Shown here: piece by piece, positions 1 through 10,272 of the stretch
Layout of the letters: every line of letters starts with the position of its first letter
How positions within the stretch are numbered: the stretch's first letter is position 1
NCBI GenBank assembly: GCA_024277955.1
Contig: JAJRUE010000250.1
Span: forward strand, 1-19,111
DNA from: Alphaproteobacteria bacterium
Lineage (GTDB): Bacteria; Pseudomonadota; Alphaproteobacteria; Rhodobacterales; Rhodobacteraceae
Length of the DNA stretch: 19,111 bases
Direction of reading: 5' to 3'
Program-made: the position numbers and the translations under genes
The notes under the pieces: model-generated
Seen by the model: only the letters and a program-made list of their open reading frames with translations
The model's database searches: none
Told to the model about the DNA's origin: nothing

Positions 1-2135
1 ACGCGCCGCTGATCGTGGTCGATCCGCGCTTTACCCGCACCGCGGCGCATGCCGACGAATACATGCGCATCCGGCCCGGCACCGATGTTGCGGTGATCTG
101 GGGCCTGCTCTGGCACATCTTCGAAAACGCCTGGGAAGACAAGGACTTCATCCGCACCCGCGTCTACGGGATGGACGAAATCCGCGCCGAGGTGAAAAAG
201 TGGACCCCCGACGAGGTCGAGCGCGTCTGCGGCGTCCCCGGCAGCCAGATGGAGCGCGTCGCGCGCACGCTCGTCAACAACCGCCCCGGCACGCTGATCT
301 GGTGCATGGGCGGCACCCAGCACCATATCGGCAACAACAACACCCGCGCCTACTGCATCCTGCAACTGGCGCTGGGCAACATGGCGCGCACCGGCGGCGG
401 GGCAAACATCTTCCGCGGCCACGACAACGTGCAGGGCGCGACCGATGTCTGCGTGCTGTCGCACAGCCTGCCGGGCTACTATGGCCTGTCGGCCGGGGCC
501 TGGGCCCACTGGGCGCGGGTCTGGGAAGAAGACCTGGACTGGCTCAAGGGCCGGTTCGACAGCATCAAGACCAAGGATGGCAAGGACAAGCCCCTGATGA
601 ACCTCAAGGGCATCCCGGTCAGCCGCTGGATCGACGGTGTGCTGGAAGACAAGGACAACATCGACCAGCCCGACAACGTGCGCGCGATGGTGCTCTGGGG
701 CCACGCCCCCAACAGCCAGACCCGCGGGGTCGAGATGAAAAAGGCGATGGAGCTGCTGGACCTTCTGGTGGTGGTCGACCCCTATCCGACGGTTTCGGCG
801 GTGATGCACGACCGCACCGACGGGGTCTACCTGCTGCCGGCCTCGACCCAGTTCGAGACCCGCGGCTCGGTCACCGCTTCGAACCGCTCGGTTCAGTGGC
901 GCGACAAGGTGGTGGAGCCGGTCTTTGAAAGCAAGCCCGACCAGGACATCATGGCCATGTTCGCGGCCAAGCTGGGCTTTGCCGACCGGCTGTTCCGCAA
1001 CATCGGCATGGACGGGGAAAACCAGCCCAATGTCGAGGACATCACCCGCGAATTCAACCGCGGCATGTGGACCATCGGCTATACCGGCTGGGCGCCCGAG
1101 CGCATCAAGGACCACATGAAGTATCAGCACACCTTCGACCGGACCACGCTGCAAGCCGTGGGCGGGCCGCTGGACGGCGAATACTACGGTCTGCCGTGGC
1201 CCTGCTGGGGCACGCCCGAGATGAAACACCCGGGCACGCCGATCCTTTACGACATGAGCAAACCGGTGGCCAAGGGCGGGCTGACCTTCCGCGCCCGTTT
1301 CGGGGTTGAAAGGAACGGTGTGAACCTGCTGGCCGAAGGGGTCTACAGCGAAGGCTCGGAAATCCAGGATGGCTACCCCGAATTCACCATGGCGATGCTG
1401 AAACAGCTGGGCTGGGACGGCGACCTGACCGACGAGGAACGCGCCGTGATCGAAGGAATCGCCGGCGACAAGACCAACTGGAAGACCGACCTTTCCGGCG
1501 GCATCCAGCGGGTGGCGATCAAGCATGGCTGCGCGCCCTTTGGCAACGCCAAGGCGCGTGCCGTGGTCTGGACCTTCCCCGACCCGGTGCCGATCCACCG
1601 CGAGCCGCTCTATACCAACCGGCGCGACCTGGTGAAGGACTATCCGACCTATGCGGATACCCGCAACTACCGCCTGCCGACGCTCTACGAATCGATCCAG
1701 AAACAGGATTTCTCGAAAGACTATCCGATGATCCTGACCTCGGGCCGGCTCGTGGAATACGAAGGCGGCGGCGACGAGACCCGCTCGAACCCGTGGCTGG
1801 CGGAACTGCAACAGGAAATGTTCGCGGAAATCCACCCGCGCGACGCCAACAACCTGGGCATCCGCGACGGCCAGCAGATCTGGGTCGAAGGCCCCGAGGG
1901 CGGCAAGGTCAAGGTCATGGCCATGGTCACCCGCCGGGTGGGCGAAGGCGTGGTATTCATGCCCTTCCACTTTGGCGGCCATTTCCAGGGCGAGGATCTG
2001 CGCGACAAATACCCCGACGGCGCCGACCCCTATGTGCTGGGCGAAGCGGCCAACACGGCAATGACCTACGGCTATGACAGCGTGACCCAGATGCAGGAGA
2101 CGAAAGTCACCCTGTGCAAGGTCACGGCAGCGTAA
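1..2135 (+). CDS. fdhA: Formate dehydrogenase, catalytic molybdopterin subunit (alpha), 5' partial
   Basis: This is the C-terminal ~710 codons of the large subunit that oxidises formate to CO2 at a bis-molybdopterin Mo/W centre. The frame is open from the window edge (codons from base 3), so the true start and the N-terminal [4Fe-4S] and Cys/Sec region lie outside. Numbered from the GTG at 15, the visible part holds the molybdopterin oxidoreductase core, with the FDH-like stretch GNNNTRAYCILQLALGNMA around residues 107-125. The C-terminal molybdopterin dinucleotide-binding domain is at about 567-706 (LTSGRLVEYEGGGDETRSNP, then FMPFHFGG). The complete family protein is usually around 950-1000 residues. 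The Fe-S subunit starts 11 bases after the stop, so the two are co-transcribed. Periplasmic location via a Tat signal is expected for this family but cannot be seen here. The symbol is generic; fdnG/fdoG-type names are also used. Confidence 0.93.
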   Translation, partial: APLIVVDPRFTRTAAHADEYMRIRPGTDVAVIWGLLWHIFENAWEDKDFIRTRVYGMDEIRAEVKKWTPDEVERVCGVPGSQMERVARTLVNNRPGTLIWCMGGTQHHIGNNNTRAYCILQLALGNMARTGGGANIFRGHDNVQGATDVCVLSHSLPGYYGLSAGAWAHWARVWEEDLDWLKGRFDSIKTKDGKDKPLMNLKGIPVSRWIDGVLEDKDNIDQPDNVRAMVLWGHAPNSQTRGVEMKKAMELLDLLVVVDPYPTVSAVMHDRTDGVYLLPASTQFETRGSVTASNRSVQWRDKVVEPVFESKPDQDIMAMFAAKLGFADRLFRNIGMDGENQPNVEDITREFNRGMWTIGYTGWAPERIKDHMKYQHTFDRTTLQAVGGPLDGEYYGLPWPCWGTPEMKHPGTPILYDMSKPVAKGGLTFRARFGVERNGVNLLAEGVYSEGSEIQDGYPEFTMAMLKQLGWDGDLTDEERAVIEGIAGDKTNWKTDLSGGIQRVAIKHGCAPFGNAKARAVVWTFPDPVPIHREPLYTNRRDLVKDYPTYADTRNYRLPTLYESIQKQDFSKDYPMILTSGRLVEYEGGGDETRSNPWLAELQQEMFAEIHPRDANNLGIRDGQQIWVEGPEGGKVKVMAMVTRRVGEGVVFMPFHFGGHFQGEDLRDKYPDGADPYVLGEAANTAMTYGYDSVTQMQETKVTLCKVTAA

Positions 2136-2140
2136 GGAGA
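2134..2140 (+). promoter_or_regulatory. Ribosome binding site of the FDH beta subunit
   Basis: AAGGAGA overlaps the alpha-subunit stop codon and lies 6 bases before the ATG at 2147. It decides the start in favour of MARMKFL over an in-frame upstream ATG at 2114, which lies inside the alpha gene and has no such site. Confidence 0.8.
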
Positions 2141-2146
2141 CAAGAC

Positions 2147-2740
2147 ATGGCACGAATGAAGTTCCTTTGTGACGCCGAACGCTGCATCGAGTGCAACGCC
2201 TGCGTCACCGCCTGCAAGAACGAGAACGAAGTTCCCTGGGGCATCAACCGCCGGCGGGTCGTCACCATCAACGACGGCACGCCGGGCGAACGGTCGATCT
2301 CGATCGCCTGCATGCATTGTTCGGATGCGCCCTGCATGGCGGTCTGCCCGGTGGACGTGTTCTACCAGACCGCCGACGGGGTGGTGCTGCACTCGAAAGA
2401 CCTGTGCATCGGCTGCGGCTATTGCTTTTACGCCTGCCCGTTCGGCGCGCCGCAATACCCGCAGGCCGGCAACTTCGGCTCGCGCGGCAAGATGGACAAG
2501 TGCACCTTCTGCAACGGTGGCCCGGAAGAAGACGGCAGCGCCGCCGAATTCCAGAAATACGGCCGCAACCGGATCGCCGAAGGCAAGCTGCCGATCTGCG
2601 CGGAAATGTGCGCTACCAAGGCGCTGCTGGCCGGCGACGGCGACGTGGTGTCCGCCATCTACCGCGAGCGCGTCGTGGCGCGCGGCTTCGGGTCCGGTGC
2701 CTGGGGATGGGGCACGGCCTACGGCCAGAAGGGCGGCTAG
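2147..2740 (+). CDS. fdh3B: Formate dehydrogenase iron-sulfur subunit (beta)
   Basis: This 197-residue ferredoxin-like subunit carries electrons from the molybdopterin subunit to the membrane cytochrome b. Sixteen cysteines fall in the pattern for four [4Fe-4S] clusters: C13/16/19/23, C55/58/63/67, C87/90/93/97 and C119/122 with C151/155. The N-terminus RMKFLCDAERCIECNACVTA is typical of FDH beta chains. Unlike E. coli FdnH/FdoH there is no C-terminal membrane helix. It ends GWGTAYGQKGG and is about 90 residues shorter, matching the FDH3-type beta subunit. It sits between the alpha and gamma genes, so its role is clear. The start at 2147 is chosen for its ribosome binding site. Confidence 0.93.
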   Translation: MARMKFLCDAERCIECNACVTACKNENEVPWGINRRRVVTINDGTPGERSISIACMHCSDAPCMAVCPVDVFYQTADGVVLHSKDLCIGCGYCFYACPFGAPQYPQAGNFGSRGKMDKCTFCNGGPEEDGSAAEFQKYGRNRIAEGKLPICAEMCATKALLAGDGDVVSAIYRERVVARGFGSGAWGWGTAYGQKGG

Positions 2741-2779
2741 GGGGCGCGTCCCCCTTTCCATCCCTTCTGCCACCACTCG

Positions 2780-2810
2780 CGCGGGGCGGTCCGACCCGGA
2801 TCGCCCCGCG
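2780..2810 (+). terminator. Strong hairpin between FDH beta and gamma genes (attenuator or mRNA processing/stability element)
   Basis: Bases 2780-2793 pair with 2797-2810 as a 14-bp stem, with one G-T wobble (2789/2801) and a 3-base loop. It is followed by TTCCCC rather than a clean T-run. A smaller GGGGG/CCCCC hairpin (2740-2744/2750-2754, followed by TTT) lies just after the beta stop. Because the gamma gene follows in the same direction with its own ribosome binding site, this is more likely a partial terminator or a stabilising 3' end than a full operon end. Confidence 0.6.
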
Positions 2811-2839
2811 TTCCCCGAGTTTTCCCGCGGAGAAGGAAA

Positions 2840-4108
2840 ATGTGGTCCCACCGCATACATGACTTGATCCTGGCGCTGGCCCTGGCGCTGCTGGCGCCGC
2901 TTACCCTGCAGGCCCAGGGCTCGACCGCTCCGGCGGCCGGCACGGCCCCGGCTGCGGATGCGCGCGCCGCCACCGGCGGGGCGCAGACGCTGGAAGACAT
3001 CCTGGCGCGCCAGCGCGGCGAACGTATCGACGATGCGTTCCGGCGCAACGCCATCGGATCCCCCGAAGCCGCGCAACCGCCAAGCGCGCCGCTGGGCACG
3101 CTGGGCGGCGCGTCGGACCCGGAGCTGTGGCGCGCCCTGCGCTATGACGAGGCCGAGCTGACCTCATCCGTTCCCGGCGATGTCGCCAAGGTGGTGATCC
3201 AGGACGGCGGCATGCGCTGGCTGGAATGGCGCCGCGGTCCGCTGCCGAAATACGGCGGCTATATGCTGCTGGGGATGATCGCGCTTCTGGTGCTGTTCTA
3301 CCTGCTGCGCGGCAAGATCCGGCTGGACGGTGAAAAGACCGGCCGCACCGTGCTGCGCTTTCGCGCCATCGAACGCATCGCCCACTGGTCGATGGCGATC
3401 CCGTTCATCCTGCTGGCGATCACCGGGCTTTCGCTGCTGTTCGGGCGGCAATACCTGATCCCGGTTTTCGGCAAGGAAACCTACGCGCTGCTCGCCGCCG
3501 GCGGCAAATACGTGCACAACTACATCGCCTGGTGGTTCATGGCGGGGCTGGTTCTCAGCTTTTTCCTGTGGGTCTGGAAGAACTTTCCCGAACGCGCCGA
3601 CATCGGCTGGCTGCTGCGCGCCGGCGGTCTGCTGAGCCGGGGCGTGCATCCGCCGGCGGGCAAGTTCAACGCCGGCGAAAAGATCATCTTCTGGATCGTC
3701 ATCTGGTTCGGCGCCGGGATTTCGCTGACCGGGCTGTCGCTGGAATTCCCCTTTGAAATCCGCATCTTCTCAAGCATCTTCTGGTTTCTCAACAACCTTG
3801 GCATCCCGCAGATGCTGGGCTTTGACGAACTGCGCACCGCGCTGACCCCGCAAGAGGAAATGCAGTTCGCCCAGCTGACCCACGCCGCCATCGCCTTTGT
3901 GTTCATGACCGTGATCATCGCCCATATCTACCTGGGTTCGGTGGGCATGGAAGGGGCGCTGGACGCCATGACTTCCGGCAAGGTTGATGTTCAATGGGCA
4001 AAAGAGCATCATAGTCTCTGGTACGAGGAACTCGTCGCCAAGGGTGGCGGCGGCGACCAGCCGGCGTCCGATGGCGCAAGGAGCAATTCGACGACGCGGG
4101 CCGGCTGA
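2840..4108 (+). CDS. Formate dehydrogenase cytochrome b subunit (gamma)
   Basis: This 422-residue integral membrane subunit anchors the enzyme and passes electrons to quinone through two b haems. An apparent signal peptide (about 1-25, hydrophobic LILALALALLAPLTLQAQ) precedes an unusual Ala/Pro-rich segment and a periplasmic-looking region to about residue 135. Hydrophobic helices follow at about 141-157, 183-203, 226-245, 283-301 and 347-366. Candidate haem-ligand histidines are H182 (RIAHWSM), H226 (KYVHNYIAW), H348 (QLTHAA) and H362 (IIAHIYLG). E. coli FdnI is only a little over 200 residues, so the first ~135 residues are extra. A GGAGAAGGA ribosome site lies at 2824-2832, 7 bases before the ATG. 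The response regulator begins 16 bases after the stop. Confidence 0.92.
   Translation: MWSHRIHDLILALALALLAPLTLQAQGSTAPAAGTAPAADARAATGGAQTLEDILARQRGERIDDAFRRNAIGSPEAAQPPSAPLGTLGGASDPELWRALRYDEAELTSSVPGDVAKVVIQDGGMRWLEWRRGPLPKYGGYMLLGMIALLVLFYLLRGKIRLDGEKTGRTVLRFRAIERIAHWSMAIPFILLAITGLSLLFGRQYLIPVFGKETYALLAAGGKYVHNYIAWWFMAGLVLSFFLWVWKNFPERADIGWLLRAGGLLSRGVHPPAGKFNAGEKIIFWIVIWFGAGISLTGLSLEFPFEIRIFSSIFWFLNNLGIPQMLGFDELRTALTPQEEMQFAQLTHAAIAFVFMTVIIAHIYLGSVGMEGALDAMTSGKVDVQWAKEHHSLWYEELVAKGGGGDQPASDGARSNSTTRAG
3984..4012 (+). promoter_or_regulatory. Possible sigma-70 type promoter for the two-component genes
   Basis: TTGATG (3984-3989) and CATCAT (4007-4012) are 17 bases apart. They lie inside an unusually AT-rich patch with non-preferred codons at the 3' end of the gamma gene, about 110 bases before the response regulator start. 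Each box matches consensus at 4 of 6 positions, so this is only a suggestion. Confidence 0.25.
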
Positions 4109-4124
4109 CCAGGGCTGGGGGAAC

Positions 4125-5505
4125 ATGAACAAGGGCGCATTGCGGGCACCGGTTGCCAGACCGCCGAGCGAGGCCGAATTCGGCCCCGGTCTGGCGCTGG
4201 CGTCGATCCTGGTGATCGATGACGAACCGGGGATGCGCAATTTCCTGGTCAAGATCCTGGCCCCGCGCTGCAAGCATGTGGAACAGGCCGCCAGCGTCGA
4301 AGAGGCGTCGCGCCTGCTGGATCAGGCGCATTTCGACATCGTGATCCTCGACAACGTGATGCCGGGCAAGAACGGGCTGGAATGGCTGCACGAACAGCGC
4401 CAGGTCGGGTTTTTCGCCGATGCGATCCTGATCACCGCCTTTGCCGACCTGGAAACCGCGATCCAGGCGCTGCGGGCGGGGGCGGCGGATTTCGTGCTCA
4501 AGCCGTTCCGGTCGAACCAGATCCTGAACGCGGTGGCGCGCTCGATCGACCGCCAGAGCCTCAGGCGCGAAAACTACCTGCTGAAACACGAACTGTCGGC
4601 CGATGCGATGGCCGGGCGCGGCCGGCTGCTGGGGCGTTCGCCGCAGATCACCAAGATCCGCGAAACCCTCGAACGGATCGCCCCGCGTCCGACCCCGGTG
4701 CTGTTCACCGGCGACAGCGGCACCGGCAAGGAAATCGCCGCGCGCACGCTGCACGCGCTTTCGGACCGCGCCGACAAGCCGTTCGTGCCGGTGAATTGCG
4801 CCTCGGCCTCGGCCGATCTGCTGGCGGGCGAGCTGTTCGGCCAGGTGGGCGCCGGCAAGGACGGCCGGCACGAACGCCAGGACGGGCTGCTGTTCCACGC
4901 CCGGGGCGGCACGCTGTTTCTGGATGAAATCGTGGAAATGCCGCTGCCGGTGCAGGGCATGCTGCTGCGGGTGATCGAGGAAATGCGCATCCGCCCCATC
5001 GGCTCGACCCGCGACGTGCCGCTGAACCTGCGCTTCATCTTCGCCACCAACGCCGATCTGGACGCGGCGGTGGACCAGGGCCGGTTTCGCCGCGACCTGT
5101 ATCACCGGATCAACGTGGTCGAGATCCGCATGCCCCGCCTGGCCGACCGCAAGGAGGACATCCACGAGCTTGCGGCGATGTTCATGAAGAAGATTTCCCA
5201 CGAGATGGGCATGGCGCCGCTGCCGCTGCCCGAAGGGGTGCTGCTCAAGATGGCCTGCTACGACTGGCCCGGCAACGTGCGCGAGTTACGCAACCTGATC
5301 GAACGCTCGCTGATCCTGGGCGAATACCCGCCCGAGTTCTGCGATGCCCGGGTCTGCGAAAGCCCCGACGCCACCGACAGCCTGCAGGCGGTCGAGCGGC
5401 GTCACATCCTGGCAGTGCTGGAAAGCTGCGGCGGCAACCGGGCCGAGGCCGCCCGCCGCCTGGGCGTGTCGCGCAAGACCGTCGATCGCAAATGCGCCAT
5501 GTGGA

Positions 5506-5513
<8 letters not shown>
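4125..5513 (+). CDS. NtrC-family response regulator lacking the GAFTGA sigma-54 loop
   Basis: This is a 462-residue DNA-binding response regulator. The receiver domain (about 26-140) has the acidic pair D32/D33, phosphoacceptor D76 (VILDNVMPG), T104 and K126. An AAA+ domain (about 165-400) has Walker A GDSGTGKE (196-203) and Walker B TLFLDEI (263-269). A Fis-type helix-turn-helix ends the protein (about 421-462, NRAEAARRLGVSRKTVDRK). After GELFG (235-239) the expected GAFTGA loop is absent; VGAGKDGRHE stands in its place. By analogy with Rhodobacter capsulatus NtrC and HupR, it probably does not work with sigma-54. The start at ATG 4125 follows GGGGGA, 16 bases after the FDH gamma stop. The partner kinase overlaps its 3' end by 8 bases, so the pair is co-translated. 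Confidence 0.9.
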
Positions 5514-7740
<2,227 letters not shown>

Positions 7741-7754
7741 CCATGGGGTGGGGG

Positions 7755-7820
7755 GCGCCGGCCACCAGGCCGGCGCAAGGCGCTTGCAAGCGCCTTCAAG
7801 GTTTTTGCAAAAACCTTGAA
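7755..7820. repeat. Block of three adjoining perfect inverted repeats (REP-like or terminator-like)
   Basis: The 284-base gap after the kinase opens with three back-to-back symmetric sequences. The first is a 9-bp stem with a 4-base ACCA loop (7755-7763/7768-7776). The second is a 20-base perfect palindrome centred on TTGCAA (7777-7796). The third is a 26-base perfect palindrome with T5-GC-A5 at its centre (7795-7820), sharing two bases with the second. The array could end transcription of the kinase operon, or be a dispersed repetitive element. No T-run follows the last stem, so it is not a textbook terminator. The rest of the gap to 8024 shows only a possible promoter and a 6-bp stem at 7939-7956. 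Confidence 0.75.
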
Positions 7821-7873
7821 CCGTCGCACCGCCCGCAACCGATTGCCTGCCAACCCGGCCGGAAGGAATCGCC

Positions 7874-7904
7874 TTGACAGACCTGCCGGTTTGGTCGCCA
7901 GATT
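7874..7904 (+). promoter_or_regulatory. Possible promoter upstream of the demethylase-like gene
   Basis: A perfect TTGACA -35 box (7874-7879) is followed, after 18 or 19 bases, only by weak -10 candidates (CCAGAT or CAGATT, 7898-7904). It lies about 145 bases before the next ATG and after the inverted-repeat block, a sensible place for a promoter. The weak -10 keeps confidence low. Confidence 0.3.
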
Positions 7905-8024
7905 TGCAGGCGCCAGGACCCGCGACGGGCGGCGGCAAGGGCCGGAAATTCGGCCCCGGCAAATGCCTGACGACACCCGACGCGTGGCCCATGGCGGCAC
8001 CTGTTCCGGCACCGAGGGGACCAC

Positions 8025-10070
8025 ATGACCAATGACCCGCTGCTGCAGCCCTACCGGCTCAGACATCTGACGCTGAAAAACCGGATCATGACCACCAGCC
8101 ACGAACCGGCCTACCCCGAAGACGGCATGCCCAAGGACCGCTACCGCGCCTATCACGAGGAACGCGCCCGCGCCGGGGTGGCGCTGACCATGACCGCCGG
8201 CTCGGCCAGCGTCAGCCGCGACAGCCCGCCGGCCTTCAACAACATCCTGGCCTGGCGAGACGAGGTGGTGCCCTGGGTCCGCCGCCTGACCGACGCCTGC
8301 CACGAACACGGCTGCGCGGTGATGATCCAGCTGACCCACCTGGGCCGGCGCACCGGCTGGGACAAGGGCGACTGGCTGCCGACGGTGTCGTCTTCGCGCC
8401 ACCGCGAACCGGCGCACAAGGCCTTTGCCAAGCTGATCGAGGACTGGGACATTACCCGGATCATCGCCGATTTCGCCGGCGCCGCCGAGCGGATGCAGGC
8501 CGGCGGCATGGACGGGATCGAGCTTGAGGCCTACGGGCATCTGATCGATCAGTTCTGGGCGCCGTTGACCAATGACCTGGACGGTCCCTATGGCGGCGAC
8601 AGCCTGGAGGGCCGCATGAAGTTCGGGCTGGAAGTCATTGATGCTATTCGAAAACGTGTCGGTCCTGACTTTATCGTCGGGGTCCGGTTCACCGCCGATG
8701 AGGCCGCGCCGGGCGGCATCACCCCCGAGCTTGGGCTGCAGATGGCCCAGCGGCTGAAGGAAACCGGCCAGGTGGATTTTTTCAACGTCATTCGCGGCCG
8801 CATCCACACCGATCCGGCGCTGGCCGGGGTGATCCCGGTCCAGGGCATGAAAAGCGCGCCGCATCTGGATTTCGCGGGCGCCGTGCGCGCGCAGACGGGG
8901 ATGGCGACCTTCCACGCCGCGCGCATCCCCGACGTGGCGACCGCGCGCCATGCGGTGGCGGCGGGCCTGCTGGACATGGTGGGCATGACGCGCGCGCATA
9001 TGGCGGATCCGCATATCGTGCGCAAGATCGCCGCCGGGCGCGAAGACGACATCCGCCCCTGCGTCGGCGCCACCTACTGCCTCGACCGGATTTACCAGGG
9101 GGCCGACGCGCTGTGCATGCACAACGCCGCCACCGGGCGCGAACTGACCATGCCGCACGGCATTGCGCCCGCGTCCGAGCGCAAGAAGGTGGTGATCGTC
9201 GGCGCCGGCCCCGGCGGGCTCGAGGCGGCGCGGGTGGCGGGTGAGCGCGGCCACGAGGTGTTGGTGTTCGAAGCCGCCGCCGACCCCGGCGGGCAACTGC
9301 GCCTGGCGGCCCAAAGCCCGCGGCGGCGCGAAATGCTGGGGATCATTGACTGGCGCATGGCGCAATGCGCGGCGCGCGGGGTGGAGTTTCGCTTTAATAC
9401 ATGGGCAGAACCAGATGATATAACCCAGAAAAATGCCGATATTGTCATCGTCGCAACCGGCGGATATCCGAACACCGAACTGTTCGAAACCGGCGAGGAT
9501 CTGCAAGACGCGGTGACCGCCTGGGACATCATCGCAGGCGATGTGAAGCCGGCGGAAACGGTGCTGATCTACGATGAATCCGGCGATCATCCGGGCCTGC
9601 AGGCGGCCGAGGTCGCGGCGCGCGCCGGCGCGCGGGTCGAGGTGATGACCCCGGATCGGGTTTTTGCGCCTGATATCATGGGGTTGAACCTGGTTCCTTA
9701 CATCCGGGAACTGCAGGGGTGGGACGTGACCTTTACGGTGATGCGCCGCCTCTTGGGGCTTGGGCGCGACGGCAACCGGCTGATCGCGCGCATCGGAACC
9801 GATTACAGCGATCTTGTTGAGGAAAAACGGTATGATCAGGTGGTGGTGAACTACGGCACCCGACCGCTGGACGCCTTGTATTTTGCCCTGAAGCCGCTTT
9901 CGGTGAACCTGGGCGAGGTGGACCAGGACGCGCTGATCAACGGGCGGGCGCAGACGCTGCTGCGCAATCCGGACGGGGCGTTTCGGCTGTTCCGGATCGG
10001 CGACGCGGTGGCAGCGCGCAACACCCACGCGGCGATCTACGATGCGCTCAGGTTGATGAAGGATATCTGA
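8025..10070 (+). CDS. N-methyl amine demethylase-like flavoprotein (stachydrine/N-methylproline/dimethylglycine demethylase family)
   Basis: This is a 681-residue trimethylamine dehydrogenase / 2,4-dienoyl-CoA reductase-type enzyme. An Old Yellow Enzyme-like FMN barrel spans about 1-340 (NRIMTTSHEPAYPEDGMP near the start, QLTHLGRR 102-109, DGPYGG 186-191). A Cys-containing linker (346-364) would bind an Fe-S cluster. A dinucleotide-binding fold starts at VVIVGAGPGGLEAARVAGE (389-407), and a second nucleotide-fold region lies near 512-545. The likely reaction is oxidative N-demethylation of a methylated amino acid or betaine, releasing a C1 unit. The start ATG has GAGGGGA at 8014-8020. It stands alone between the formate and cyclase loci; no electron-transfer partner (such as DgcB) or Rieske betaine demethylase is adjacent. 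Exact substrate cannot be told from sequence. One Fe-S cysteine position is Ala, and short AT-rich stretches with rare codons occur near 8635-8680 and 9390-9450. Confidence 0.85.
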   Translation: MTNDPLLQPYRLRHLTLKNRIMTTSHEPAYPEDGMPKDRYRAYHEERARAGVALTMTAGSASVSRDSPPAFNNILAWRDEVVPWVRRLTDACHEHGCAVMIQLTHLGRRTGWDKGDWLPTVSSSRHREPAHKAFAKLIEDWDITRIIADFAGAAERMQAGGMDGIELEAYGHLIDQFWAPLTNDLDGPYGGDSLEGRMKFGLEVIDAIRKRVGPDFIVGVRFTADEAAPGGITPELGLQMAQRLKETGQVDFFNVIRGRIHTDPALAGVIPVQGMKSAPHLDFAGAVRAQTGMATFHAARIPDVATARHAVAAGLLDMVGMTRAHMADPHIVRKIAAGREDDIRPCVGATYCLDRIYQGADALCMHNAATGRELTMPHGIAPASERKKVVIVGAGPGGLEAARVAGERGHEVLVFEAAADPGGQLRLAAQSPRRREMLGIIDWRMAQCAARGVEFRFNTWAEPDDITQKNADIVIVATGGYPNTELFETGEDLQDAVTAWDIIAGDVKPAETVLIYDESGDHPGLQAAEVAARAGARVEVMTPDRVFAPDIMGLNLVPYIRELQGWDVTFTVMRRLLGLGRDGNRLIARIGTDYSDLVEEKRYDQVVVNYGTRPLDALYFALKPLSVNLGEVDQDALINGRAQTLLRNPDGAFRLFRIGDAVAARNTHAAIYDALRLMKDI

Positions 10071-10272
10071 GGGCTATTTTCGCGGCCGCTAAAAATGCGA
10101 TAAAACAATGCGATACGGTCATTTATTAAAGTGACTGGCGACGGGAAAACCCAGCGCCGACCAGGGTGTCGCCAGAATCTCTTGCCTCGGATCCCCTGCC
10201 GGGCCTACCCTTGATGTCAGGCTGGTCTGACCGGGGCTTCTGGCCGCGTTTTTTCAGAAAGGGTTTTTTTCG
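10071..10272 (+). promoter_or_regulatory. AT-rich intergenic region upstream of the cyclase gene, with paired 9-bp direct repeats
   Basis: This 202-base gap is far more AT-rich than its surroundings. It holds two copies of AATGCGATA (10094-10102 and 10107-10115), 13 bases apart start to start, followed by a TATTAA box (10124-10129). Just after the demethylase stop there is a symmetric TTTT-C-GCGGCCGC-T-AAAA element (10077-10094). Two T-runs (about 10251 and 10264) lie close to the cyclase start; neither follows a convincing stem. It probably contains the promoter and an operator for the cyclase gene. No convincing -35 box was found. Confidence 0.4.

Noticed and set aside
1..2135. Selenocysteine status of the formate dehydrogenase
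   Set aside because: The Cys/Sec position lies in the part of the gene outside the window, so it cannot be judged.
8025..10070. Naming the flavoenzyme 2,4-dienoyl-CoA reductase
   Set aside because: The N-terminal sequence and family features fit the amine demethylase branch better; the reductase name reflects shared architecture only.
10076..10095. Intrinsic terminator after the demethylase gene
   Set aside because: The symmetric element has T's on its 5' side and A's on its 3' side, the opposite of a + strand terminator.
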